Origin: Paramecium octaurelia
Taxonomy: Eukaryota; Ciliophora; Oligohymenophorea; Peniculida; Parameciidae
Assembly: GCA_905182995.1 (NCBI GenBank)
Contig: CAJJDP010000018.1
Location: 434,001-498,000, forward strand
DNA: 64,000 bases
Reading direction: 5' to 3'
Shown: positions 52,081-64,000 of the stretch, piece by piece
Numbering within the stretch: position 1 is the stretch's first letter
How the letters are laid out: each line of letters begins with the position of its first letter
Notes under the pieces: model-generated
The model's database searches: none
Told to the model about the DNA's origin: nothing
Seen by the model: the letters and a program-made list of their open reading frames with translations, nothing else
Program-made: the position numbers and the translations under genes

Positions 52081-55000
52081 ATGTTATTCTGTAAAAGACT
52101 TCACTGTTTGAAATTATCAAATTTTATAAATTTTTTAATTATGCTTAAAATTCTGCACTTAAGCAAACTCTCATCCAGGTTTTTAAATAAAAGTATAGCC
52201 TGCTTTTCATAACCCTTCATTTAAAAAGAATACCAATTCATCAGCGACGACGAAGCTGATTACGAATTCACAGCTGCTTTTGTTAATGAAGCAGATTTCT
52301 AAAATTTTGCCAATGCTTAGACAATAGAAGAAGTCATCAAAGTTTACCAAGAAAACAATCTAACACCTTAAAAGATTCATTTCCCTGTGTTTCAAATCTG
52401 TGCCCTTCTAAATAGGAACCCAGAAACCAAAAATGAACTGCTCCATCAATTCATCACAGAAAATGTCCTGCCCAGTTTCGAAATATTGAAACCATCATAA
52501 AGCATCACTGTAATAGTATTGTTGCAAAAATTGTAAAACAAATCATATAATGCGCAAATCAAGAAACACATAGAGTAGAATTTACAAAGTTATAATTCCA
52601 AATAATTGCCACACATATTTTATTTTTATTCAAAACAAGGATGGAAGATGTTTCACATTGCCAAAATCCTAAAGTAACAATTAAGAACATCTGAATTTAA
52701 TATCGTTGGACTCTGTTCAATCATCAGAGCATGTTACATTGAATCAACTCAATTAAAGTCAATCATTCATTCAGATTTGGCATTGAAAGCTAGTAAGAGT
52801 TTAATTACAAAGATTGATGACATGACTGCACATTAATAAATAGCTGTATTCAATTAATTGGCCAAAATGAAATTGCACTAGAGCACTTCCAATAAATAAT
52901 TCCCTTTATTACTTTACAAATTGGCTGAACTCTTCATTTAAAATTTAGGAAAGATTAATTTGCATTCCAAATTAAAATTAATGGAATCCTATTAGTTTGT
53001 AATCAACAACTTTCCAAACACACTTTTTGAAGTCCTATTTAAATCAATCGAAATAGATTCCTTGAATAGTCAAAATAAGTTGAGACTTTATCTCAATCTA
53101 AAAGAACAGAAACCCTTCAATAGACTTAAAGATGACAAGATGCAACATTTGTTCAATAAAATTAAATTCGATGAAGTTACTGAAAACAATCTCCTTTTGA
53201 AGTTACTTGATATCGAATTCGGCAGATAAAATTCATCCATCATTGACTCTATTATAGTTAGATTGAATAGTGCGTAGAATTTAAATTCAAAACAAAAAAT
53301 AGAGTTTCTCAGAGTCATTATCAAATAAAATAAAGTTTCAAAATACTTGGATCAAATAAAAATCACCAATGATCATCTCCCTAGATTAATCGATTAAGCC
53401 TATTATTGTCATAGATATGTTAAGAGTTTACCATCTTAGGAATAGTAGGATAACATTCAAGCATCTACTCAATAGTTGATGGAAAGATTGCAGCAACTTG
53501 AAAGCAAGAGCAAATTGTCCATAAGCCATTATATATTAAGTTTAGAACCATATCCTGGAGATCCTTTTTATGAGTTTATTAATTCGGAAATAAAATTAGA
53601 CGAATTACCTGAAAAAGATTATATTCACTTTCTTTTAAGGTTAAATAGTTAGAATCATTTTAATCATGAATTAAAAACAAAAAGTGAAATGATGGCACCT
53701 TCACTTGATTAATTATAAAGTATAATAAATAATATTTCAAATATTGATTATTTAAATGATAAGTTGGTTAAATAAATATCTAAATGGCTTGTCGATATTG
53801 CAAATAAAAGTATTATTGATGGAACATTTAATATACATTTACTGCTAAACTTAATCTTTAAAATTGTGCTATACACTCCATTATATACTTTACACACATC
53901 AAGAGGTACAGTTATGTAATCCATAAGAGAATTATTAAACTTTAGTTCCACCTAAATTTCATAACATTAGGGTAACTTGGAAGTGGATTTGTATTTATTT
54001 CTTAAATTTTATAAGTCTTTCCTCAACTTAGATGTCAAAACTAATTTAATATTTAACATATGTCAGAATTTATGTGAATAAATGGATAATTTTGAAGATT
54101 TAGAAAAACTTTAAATTGCTGCCATTGTAACTGATTTGAATCCAAATTCATTTATGAATTTGCAAATTATTAATGCCTTTTTGATTTAGATTTTAAGATT
54201 AAAAATGGACAAATTTATTTTTATTTAAATCAGAACTAAAATATTACTTTATTAAGTAAAATATAAAGAAAAGTTGAATTGTGCAGTTTAAATTAGTTCT
54301 TTAGAGGAGATGATAAATCAACTAAAGATGGAATTGATACAATTCAATTTTACATAAAATACCAAAGAACATTATTATGATGGATTGATGACATTACTGG
54401 ATTATGATGCCTGGAGAATTGGAATATAGAAAGTCGAAAATGATGGGTTGTCTGATTTTATCAAGTTGCATTTTTAAAACCTTAATGAGTCATTAAATAT
54501 GAAGAGCATGAGACCAGGTTTAAGAACTGTAATAAGGATTATCAATTAATGCGAGAATAAGTATCTATTTATCTAAAGATACGATAATTTGTTTTAGCAA
54601 ATGTTTTCAAAATGTAAGCAAGTGAGAAATTAAGAAATCCCACACATTTAAGCCTGTTTAGATTACATAGAGTTTGCAAAGAAATTAAAATTATCCAATA
54701 AGGATATATTCAACTTTCTAATAAACCAAATCTAGGAGTAGGAAAACAATCTAAAATCTACTTAAATAGTTTAAATTATTTAGAAATTTGCCGAGTTGAA
54801 AATCTATGCAAAGCCATTCTATGACAATCTCAGCAACTTAATCATAAGCCATTCCAAACAATATTCAAGAATCGAGTTGCTAGATGTCATGAATGCCTTT
54901 GCCAAACTGGGTTACTTCAATTAGGAATTAGTTATCAACATCTTGGAGAATACTCAATAGGAATTGAAGCAACTCAACAACGGCGTTATTAGTGTTCAAA

Positions 55001-55675
55001 CCCTTTGGAGTATATTAACGAGTTTCTATTATTTCATGAAGGAGTTGAATCAGAACTTGTTCTCGAGATATGAGGGAATCATAGTGCATCTAATGTAGAA
55101 GTAAGAATTTAACCTAAGCAATGTAGTGTGTCCTAGTTTGTTTATTTGGAGAAGATTTAAAAGGTGCCCATAATTTTTCGTCAATTTATGGATATTTACA
55201 ACCTTGTAGAGTTCAGTGGGCATTTAAATATTTGTAATTTTATTTGCATTTATTTTGAAGAATTGAATCAGTTATAATAAGAGTAGGCCAGATTGATAGT
55301 TGAGAACGGGAAGACCCAAGTGAAGGAGAACATCATTCCAAACCAGAAATCCACTTAGCAATTCCGTTCGTTGATGAAATTTCTTGATAAGAATAAGATA
55401 GAGTACAAGATGCATCATTATTTTGACTCGCAATATGTAGATTTTTACATTGAAACAAGAAGGATGATTATTTCAGTGGACAACTCTCTGTATGTGACTA
55501 ATGATATGGTAATGAAATGATTGTTATCTAGTAATAATACACGGGATTCCATTATATCAATGAATGGATTTTGGAGGGAGCCACGAAAAAATACGAATTG
55601 AAGAGCATTAGAATCAAGGCTTGGCAATGGTTATAGATGAGTGAGGAATAGAAGACCAAGATTTTGTAATTGTGA
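52081..55675 (+). CDS. RAP-domain protein, probably mitochondrial
   Basis: In-frame ATGs at 52081 and 52141; TGA 55673-55675. The first 45 residues (FCKRLHCLKLSNF; KILHLSKLSSRFLNKS) are basic, Ser-rich and free of acids, as in a mitochondrial presequence. The body of about 1,100 residues is helical, of the FASTK/OPR-like kind (no crisp repeat by eye). The last 90 residues form a RAP domain: VDFYIETRRMIISVDNS and INEWILEGATKKYELKSIRIKAW. RAP proteins bind organellar RNA in algae, apicomplexans and animals. Small introns near 55160-55260 and 55507 are needed. Confidence 0.75.
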
Positions 55676-55791
55676 TTATTTTTAAAGTTTAAAATGTAAT
55701 TAATTTTTACATATGTTTTTGTTAAGGATGGTGTGTAAAAAGTAAGAAACAGAATATAAAGCATAAAATAATGTCATCATTTAGATTTCAG

Positions 55792-56007
55792 TCATTTTAA
55801 GTAATCCTTTATGGTTTTCTTTTTATTGTCTACAATTTAAGTAACCTTTTCTTTCTGATGAAAAAAGCAAATCATGATTTCTTCATTAAATCTGACTTAG
55901 TCTTTCATGGAGGATTTAGAATGCATTCGATGATCATCAGTATCGCCATATGATTTTTCAATGAAAACCAAATGAAACGTATTGAGTCCTAATCCAGGTT
56001 TACTCAT
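55792..56007 (-). CDS. Small hypothetical protein (71 aa)
   Basis: A single exon, ATG 56007 to stop 55792-55794. It is a mixed beta/helix protein with no signal peptide: MSKPGLGLNTFHLVFIEKS, then a basic C-terminus. No family is recognised. Confidence 0.5.
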
Positions 56008-56183
56008 TAATATTAATCAAAAGTTTATTATTTAATAAAGTATGTAAAACTGGATTTGATTTTGGATTATCCAAAGCTCATCGCTACTATAATGATATTT
56101 AAAACTATGGTGGTTTAATATATAAAGAATTTCATTTCCCCCAATTCCTAATTAATTTTATTAAAAAAAGCAAAACTGTTTTA
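56008..56183. other. Divergent intergenic region
   Basis: About 175 bp between the start of the 71-aa gene and the CCDC81-like start. AT-rich, nothing recognised. Confidence 0.5.
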
Positions 56184-57185
56184 ATGACAGAATTGCAAAT
56201 CGAGCATTACAACATAGAGCGTCTTTTGACCGAATTGGAGTATTATTTTCTTTAAACTACAAAAGGTTGAATGGCGAGCCTTTGGACAAAGTGGCTGAAA
56301 TTTGGAATGCATTCATAAAATGGAGCAAAATGAACTTCGATGTCGAGAGGACGATCAACATACCTCATTTAGGTAAAAGATGTTTAATATGTCCACTAGG
56401 GAACTTTGCTTTCAGATTGCCTCATGTGCAAGGAGAAGAAATTGCGTTAGATAAGGAGAAGAGTGTTCTTTTCTACCCAAACGAGAATTTTTTGAATAGT
56501 GCAAATCTACGCTATAGAGTACATATTGAAATTTAATTTAAATAGGGAGAAATCGAGACACCAACTCCAACAATCAAAATCAGTTATCACCAGATTGCCA
56601 AATTATGTGGTGGTATTGAGACTCAAGTATAACAGACTCAAAAAGTAAATGATAAATCACTTGTCTCTACCAAATAGATGGGAGTGGACAGGTCCTTGAT
56701 TTAAGCAATTGTGGAGGGAGTATTCTAATCTTTAATTTAAAAAATCAAAACAAAAACACAAGTGGAAGTCGATTTGGGATATTTTGGAAAGTTTTTAAGA
56801 TTTGATTCCACATTTACATTTGAACCCCTTTTGAAATCTAAAGTCTAATCTCAAATCAAATAAGGATCCCAAACCAAAAAGACTGTTAGAAATTTGATTG
56901 AATAATCAAAGCATGCCATAGCCTTATAAACAAGAGGACAAATAACCAATTTCCAAATGATTAAGAATCAAATCTAATAATAACAATAGGAAAGTAAGAA
57001 ATCCAGAATTAATTGATAGTTATGTAACAGTCAATAGAGTAGAGTCAATTGATGCAATCCAAAAAGGCAGCCTTTGAAATATTTAGTGAAAACTCTCAAT
57101 AAAAGATGATGCAAACTCCAACTAGAAGGATAGGAAAATTAGAACAGTAATTCATTGTCACAATATATACATTAGTATTCCAATA
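56184..57185 (+). CDS. CCDC81-like HU-domain protein
   Basis: ATG 56184. A 26-nt intron near 56239 and another near 56996 keep the frame. The HU/IHF-like fold of CCDC81 is suggested by VAEIWNAFIKWSKMNFD and TINIPHLGKRCLI, then a second copy with RSLIQAIVEGVFQSLI and VEVDLGYFGKFLRF. A Gln/Lys/Ser-rich linker follows. CCDC81-type proteins are centrosome/basal-body linked. No TGA is found before 57186; a 29-nt GT...AG intron would splice it directly in frame to the dynein heavy chain downstream. Either a fusion or an overlap; end coordinate is provisional. Confidence 0.6.
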
Positions 57186-60100
57186 ATGCCTGAGATGTTG
57201 GGAGCTGGTACTGATCCTTTGGCTAAGAACCAAGATTTTTCGAAATTGGTTGAAAATCCATCTGCTTTGATGACTCAATAATTTATCAAGCCCTAGAATG
57301 CAAAGATTCGTTTTCCACCAATATTGGATAAGTTTGCTAGAACATTGGCAGCCCCCATTTCAGGAATGAAATATAACAGTAGTGTAGTAGGTAGAATCGC
57401 ATCTAATTACAATCCTGGAGCCAAAAGATTCTACTTTGATAGTGAGTCCAAGGGAGTCAGAATATTGAAGGCTTTCGAATCCAAGGTGAATTTCACTGCA
57501 AATCCTGAGTTATTGTAAAAACCTGCATCTCTGGAGGAAGAGTTGTTGTATGTCACAGGTAAACTAAGAACCAAGGAGTTGAAGGAGAAATTAGAAGCCA
57601 AGAATAATTGCTATGCAAGATACTAGGCTTATATTAATAATGAAATACCATAGGAATTCATAGCAGAAATCAAATAACAATGGGTGCAAGATATCATAGA
57701 ATTGTTGCCCAGAGATTTGAAGAAATTGGGAGATCAATTGAGTCAAAAGTATGTAGAGGAGATGATGAATGAGATAACACATGATTACAATTAGAGTATG
57801 AAGAAGGCCATTTTGGATTACGTACTTAAGGATGAAGAGGAGAGGTTGAGAGTAGGAATTGTAGAGATCATTGATGAGATCCCAGAATATGGATCAGCTG
57901 TCTATAAAGGGATCGAACCTAGTGAAGAATGGAAGAAGAAGGTCAATGAAGCTAGAGATGCAATGGTGCAGAATCTGGTGATCAATAGTTAGACCACTCT
58001 CTAATTGTTGAAGAGTTGGTATGCTAAATATTCAAAGATGAATTTCTTGGTGTTATCATCTGCTAAGGATTAACCAATGAACATTAACTATTTTACCAAG
58101 GTTCAATAGGATAGAATTTAAGAGGTGAAGAATCACTTATAGAATGAATGGCACAAGGAAGTAGCTGATCTCTATTAGAAGGAATTGCATGTAGCCAATA
58201 GAAATAAAAGACATGCTATGTTATTCTTTGAGAGTACTGCTACATTGATGAGTAATTTGTTGAGGACTCAAATTAATGAGAGTTTGATCTCATATAGAAA
58301 CTTCTTCAAGAGATTCGACAAGAAAATGTTGAGAACTCCTTAATAGGTGATTGCCGAGGAGGATGATTTCGATAAACCTATTGAAGATGTGTTTTTAACT
58401 GTTAAACTAAAACACGATGGAAATAAGATTGAATTTGCTGATCATCTTCAGATGAGCATCAAAAATGGAATTTTGAAATTAATTGATGATATCTACAAGT
58501 GTTCTGAGAATTTCCAGAGACCTGAAAATACTATATCAAGAAGTGAGAAAACCTCTCTCTGGAAAATACCAGAGGATGATGATACCTTTGTTTCAACCTA
58601 TAAGACAATAAATGAAATTTTGGACATCAATTTAAAGAATGTTGAAAGCACCCTAGAAATTTATGAAAAGTATTCATTCTTATTAAGAGAAACCGAAAAG
58701 GCTACGTAATGGACAAGTGTTGCAAGAACAAGAAATGAATTTATTCAAGCATTCAATAACTATTCATAATTGTATGAATAAGTCAATGAGGCGATTCCAT
58801 TCTTTGTAAGAGTGAATATGATTTTGGTTGATGGTTGTGAAGTAAAGAAGAAGTACTTGGACATCATCTAAGAGATCATTTAATTGTTGGAAAGAAACAT
58901 TCATGATTACATAATGACTACTAATCAGAGAATCAGCAAGGAAATCTAAGCACTCTAAGATAACATCTAAGGCAGAGCAGACACTACTGAAAGGTTGGTT
59001 GAGTTGGAAGCAGCCTTGGAGAAGATTAGAAAGACAGAAAATAAGAAAGTACAAAACGATTTCATAGATTTACAGAAGTGGTTGTATTAGTTGTACACTA
59101 CTAATTATTAAATTAATGAGGATGATTTAATTTAGATATCTAACACATCCAGACTAGTTCACTCTTTGATGCTCAAGGTGGATTAGGAAGAAATTCGTAT
59201 TTAAAAGGACAGAGATCAATTGGAATAATTTATTAGAGAAAGAAGAGAGAAGTTTTAGAATAACCTTGATGAAATTACTCAAAGTATCAACAGATTGAAA
59301 ACCTCTTACACTTCTGCCTATTAGGTTAAGGAAGCCAATGACATTGTTGACAATCATGTTAAGAAATTATAAGAATATGTAGCTGAAATGTAGGATATCT
59401 AAATGAGAGAAGAACAATTGGGATGGTAACCTACTGAGTTTGTCAAACTCTAAGAAGCTTAGAATAGTATCAAGCCATATGAAGAATTGTGGCATCAATT
59501 GAGAGATTGGGAATAGAATTCAATGAATTGGACTAAGGCTAAGTTTATCTTCAGATTGGATGCAGAATCTATTGAAAAAGATGTCAAAACCATGTTAACT
59601 CAAGCCAAAAAACTGACCTATTAATTCCCAAAGAATACCACTCCTTAAGGCACACAATAATTGATCAAATTCTTGTCAGACAAAATAAATGACTTCTAAG
59701 TTTAATTGCCTTTGATTAGAGTGTTCTCCAATCCAGGTATGAAGGAAAGACATTGGGAGGAGATCTCATAAATTATGGGATTCCCAGTCAGACCAGACAA
59801 AGAATAATAACTCTCTAAATTAATTGAATTGGATTTGAAATAGCATTTTTCTAAATTCGAAGAGATTTCTGATTCTGCTACCAAAGAATACAATTTAGAA
59901 AAGATCTTAAACAAAATGTAAGAAGACTGGGATAATGTAATTACAGAACTTAAACCATGGAAAGATACTGGTACCTTTATAGTTTCAGGAGCATCCAATG
60001 ATGAAGTCTAAACTTTGTTGGATGATCAAATTGTAAAGACCATCACAATGAAGGGTTCTCCTTATGCAAGAAATTTTGAGAGCAGAATTGCTGAATGGGA

Positions 60101-63100
60101 GGCATTTCTATACTACACCTAATCTCTGTTTGATTATTGGCTGAAGGTCCAAGGAGTTTGGATGTATTTGGAGCCAGTGTTTACAAGTCCAGATATTTTG
60201 AAACATCTTGCTATGGAAGGTACAAGATTCAAGGAGGTCGATGCCAGTTGGAAGTCAATTATGAACAAAGTAAATTCGAATCCCAAAGTGATTGAATACA
60301 CAAAGAATAGGAAAATGTTGGACATATTAAAAGAGTGCCACACATCCTTAGAAGTGTGTTAGAAGGGTTTGAATTCCTATTTGGAAGGTAAGAGAACAAA
60401 TTTCCCCAGATTTTATTTCCTTTCAAATGATGAATTATTGGAAATTCTATCAGAAACAAAGGATCCTCAAAGAGTGCAACCTCATTTGAAGAAATGTTTT
60501 GAAGGTATTTAAAAGTTGAAGATTGACGGTGAGAAAAAGATTCATGGAATGTATTCTTCAGAATAGGAGTATGTGTAATTTTAGAATATTGTTGACACAA
60601 ATGCAGCAAGAGGAAATGTGGATGAATGGTTGGTGGAGGTTGAGAAGAAGATGATTGAGAGCATTCATTATCAAACAGAAAAGGCATTTAAAGAGTACAG
60701 TGATACCAATAGAAGGAATTGGGTTATTAATAGATGTGGTATGGCTGTGTTGAATATGGATATGACATTTTGGACAAGTGAAACTGAGCGCAACATGTTG
60801 GAGAAAGGAAATGAAGGTGTTGGATAATATGCAGCCACTTGCACACACTAATTACAGGAAATTGTTGCTTTGGTTCGTACTGAAATTTCAGTTTTAGATA
60901 GATGCACATTAGAAGCCATGATTGTGTTGGATGTCCATAATAGAGATGTGTTGAATCAATTGTATAAGGAGAAGGTGGAGAAAGTGAATGAGTTCTCTTG
61001 GTAGGCTTAATTGCGTTATTATTGGATTGATAACAATACTACTGTCAAAATTATCAATGCTGTTTGTGAATACAATTATGAATATTTGGGAAATTCTGCA
61101 AGATTGGTTATTACACCATTAACAGACAGATGTTATAGAACATTGTGTGGTGCAATCCATTTGAATTATGGTGGTGCACCAGAGGGACCTGCAGGAACTG
61201 GTAAAACTGAAACTGTCAAGGATTTGGCTAAGGCTTTGGCTAGACAATGTGTTGTCTTCAATTGTTCCGATGGTTTAGATTACAAGGCTATGGGTAAGTT
61301 CTTTAAGGGACTTGCAAGTTCTGGAGCTTGGTCATGTTTTGATGAGTTCAATCGTATTGATTTGGAAGTGTTGTCAGTCGTTGCTCAATAAATTCTAACC
61401 ATTCAAATGGCTAGAGCATCGAATAAATCCAGCTTCACTTTCGAAGGATCTGACATTAGATTGATTCAAACATGTAATTGTTTTATTACAATGAATCCTG
61501 GTTATGCAGGAAGATCAGAATTGCCTGACAATTTGAAAGCTTTGTTCAGATCAGTGGCTATGATGGTTCCCAATTATGAAATGATCGCAGAAATTTCATT
61601 GTATTCTTATGGATTCAGTTAAGCAAGAGATTTAGCCCGAAAGATTGTTACAACATATTAATTGTGTTCAGAATAATTGTCATCTTAAGACCATTATGAT
61701 TATGGTATGAGAGCTGTGAAATCAGTGTTGACAGCTGCAGGTAATTTAAAGAGAAAGTTCTAAAGTGAGGATGAATTCATTCTGATGCTTCGAGCTATCA
61801 ATGATGTAAACTTGGCCAAGTTTTTATCCTTTGATCTACCCTTGTTCTAAGGTATTACCAATGACTTGTTCCCTGGAATTAAGTTGCCAGAAATAGATTA
61901 CAAAAATATGTATGAGTGTATCAATGTAGAGATTGAGAAGTTGAATTTGTAGAAGGTGCCAGACTTCATTGTTAAAGTTATTTAGTTATATGAAATGATT
62001 CTAGTAAGACATGGTTTGATGGTTGTGGGATTGCCTTTTGGTGGTAAAACTAGTGCAATCAAAGTATTGGCAGGAGCATTAACCTTACTAAATGAAAGAG
62101 GTCAAATGAATGAGAAGAAAGTGTAGATAATCACATTGAATCCCAAATCTATCACTATGAAGGAATTATACGGTAAATTTGATGAAGTCTCTCATGAATG
62201 GTATGATGGAGTGTTGGCTGTTAAATTTAGATAATTTGCTAAGGCTGAAGATGAGGATAGAAAATGGTTGATATTTGATGGACCTATTGATGCGGTTTGG
62301 ATTGAAAATATGAACACAGTGTTGGATGATAATAAGAAATTATGTTTGAATTCAGGAGAAATCATTGCCATGAGCAAAGCTATGAACATGGTGTTTGAAC
62401 CAATGGATTTACAAGCAGCATCTCCAGCCACTGTATCCAGATGCGGTATGATTTATATGGAACCATAAATTGTTGGTTGGAAACCATTGCAAAAGTCATG
62501 GATGAATACATTACCAAAAGTACTACTGAAAGAAGATTTAGAGGAAATTTAAGAACTCTATGATGCCATGATGGAACCTCTAATGGAATTCCACTCCCAC
62601 TAGAGAATGGCATCAGAAAAGTACGAAATATCTCCTTGTCAGAATGCTAACTTGCTTGTAAGTCACACTAAGTTATTTAAATCTTTGCTCCAAGTCTTCG
62701 AAGATGAATAATTGAAGGGCCTTGATGCAAAAATAAGACAAGGATTGTTGCAATAGTAATTTGTATTCGCTTTGATTTGGTCATTCGGAGCTAGTGTTAG
62801 TACTGACTTCAGAAAACCCTTTGATCAATTTATGAAGAGATTGTGTGGAGGTGATATTCACACAAAAAATGATGCCCCAAAAAAGAAAGTCGCCATCCCA
62901 GATAGAGGCAGTCTTTTTGATTACATTTTCGACTTGAAATAGAACAAGAGTGATGGCGAATGGATTTTATGGACTCAATTGATAGATAAGAATGAGTAGA
63001 TCTCTCCAAAGTTGTAACCACACGAAATTCTAGTGAAAACTACTGATACAGTACGTTATTCGTATTGGTTATTGAAGAACATATTCTCAGGCACAGCCAC

Positions 63101-64000
63101 TTTGTTCTGTGGTCCTACTGGTACTGGCAAGAGTGTGTATATCAAGAATGTACTTGCTGAGTTACCTAAGGGACAATATTCTGCAATTGAACTAGGATTC
63201 TCTGCTTAGACTACTTCGACATAAACTCAATTCATTATTGATTAGAAATTAGAGAGAATCAGGAAGGGATACTATGGACCAAGAATAGGCAATTATGTGA
63301 TATTTGTTGATGACTTAAATATGCCAGCAAAGGAGAAGTGGGGTGCTCAACCTCCAATTGAAATCTTGAGATAATTCTTAGATTAAGGTGGTTGGTATGA
63401 CAATGGTGATAAAGAGAAGATGTTCAAGAGCATCATAAATTGCGTGTTTGTTACAGCAATGGGTCCACCAGGAGGAGGAAGAACATTTGTTACTCCCAGA
63501 ATTTTGAGACATTTGAGTTTGATCTCCTTGGCTGCTTTTGATGATGAGACATTGAATCGTATCTTTGGATCCATTTTGAAGTGGTTCTTTACTAATCAGA
63601 ATTTCCCATAGGATATTTTGAAGATGGAATCCAAGATAGTTAATGGAACATTAGAAATATACAAATTGGCAATGAGGGAATTGTTGCCCACTCCAACCAA
63701 GAGTCATTATTTGTTTAACTTGAGAGACTTTGCAAAGGTGATATTGGGCATCTGTCTAGCAGATAAGGACAAGATCAATACAACTGATGTGATGGCTAGA
63801 CTTTGGACTCACGAAGTTTGGAGAGTATTTGCAGACAGACTGATCAATGATGATGATCGTCTATTGATGTTGAGATCAGTAAGGGAGATTATGAGAAAGT
63901 CATTTGGATTGAACTTTGATACCATATTTGAACATCTAGACAAGCCTGATGCTGAGGGTAAGAAAGACAACAAGATTGATTAATTGGATGAGATCAGAGG
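57186..64000 (+). CDS. Axonemal dynein heavy chain, N-terminal half (runs off the window)
   Basis: Reading from ATG 57186 continues, apparently without introns, to the window end. The tail has [18 protein letters not shown], which recalls the DNAH3/7/12 group of single-headed inner-arm dyneins, and a linker with KCFEGIQKL and MYSSEQEYV. The motor begins with [14 protein letters not shown]-loops: AAA1 [12 protein letters not shown] (61192-61230), AAA2 [12 protein letters not shown] (62029-62064), AAA3 [12 protein letters not shown] (63112-63147), each with its Walker B ([25 protein letters not shown]). Dynein heavy chains drive ciliary bending by ATP hydrolysis. The stalk and AAA4-6 lie beyond the end. 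Confidence 0.95.

Overview
The window is ciliate macronuclear DNA, most likely Paramecium. Protein-like reading frames run straight through TAA and TAG (read as Gln) and end only at TGA. Nearly every gene is cut by very short GT...AG introns (about 20-35 nt). The DNA is AT-rich and genes are packed with about 10-170 bp between them on both strands. Under the standard code the window looks like a scatter of small ORFs; under code 6 with tiny introns it resolves into about 37 genes. Gene ends and protein lengths below come from hand splicing, so lengths apply only to that model.

Layout: 1-0.5 kb, C-terminus of an SF-assemblin; 0.6-4.6 kb, coiled-coil and hypothetical genes; 4.6-8.6 kb, a dual-specificity phosphatase, a RING-CH/FHA protein and a protein kinase; 8.7-13 kb, two hypotheticals, a cyclin, a secreted CAP protein and a SIMPL-domain protein; 13-18 kb, a CDPK, a mitochondrial BipA/TypA GTPase and a second kinase; 18-25.7 kb, a cyclic-nucleotide-binding protein, hypotheticals, a probably decaying stretch with in-frame TGA codons and a casein kinase 1; 25.7-26.4 kb, an AT-rich gap; 26.4-29.8 kb, an alveolin, small proteins and a MORN protein; 29.9-35.4 kb, two tandem cyclic-nucleotide-type K+ channels; 35.5-39.8 kb, an RBR E3 ligase, ADA2 and IST1; 39.9-48.6 kb, one giant cysteine-rich/multipass protein ending in MORN repeats; 48.7-56 kb, a hypothetical, a cyclic nucleotide phosphodiesterase, a RAP-domain protein and a small ORF; 56.2-64 kb, a CCDC81-like HU-domain ORF abutting an axonemal dynein heavy chain that runs off the end.

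These are mostly separate eukaryotic genes, not operons, but the content fits a swimming ciliate: basal-body fibres, cortex (alveolin, MORN), axoneme, Ca2+ and cyclic-nucleotide signalling, and K+ channels. No rRNA, tRNA, CRISPR array, insertion sequence or virus was seen. The observations most worth a second look are a shared Cys/His motif behind the cyclic-nucleotide domain of both K+ channels, the giant protein with a fused MORN tail, the possible CCDC81-dynein fusion, the BipA and SIMPL genes of bacterial type, and the cluster of ORFs interrupted by single TGA codons.
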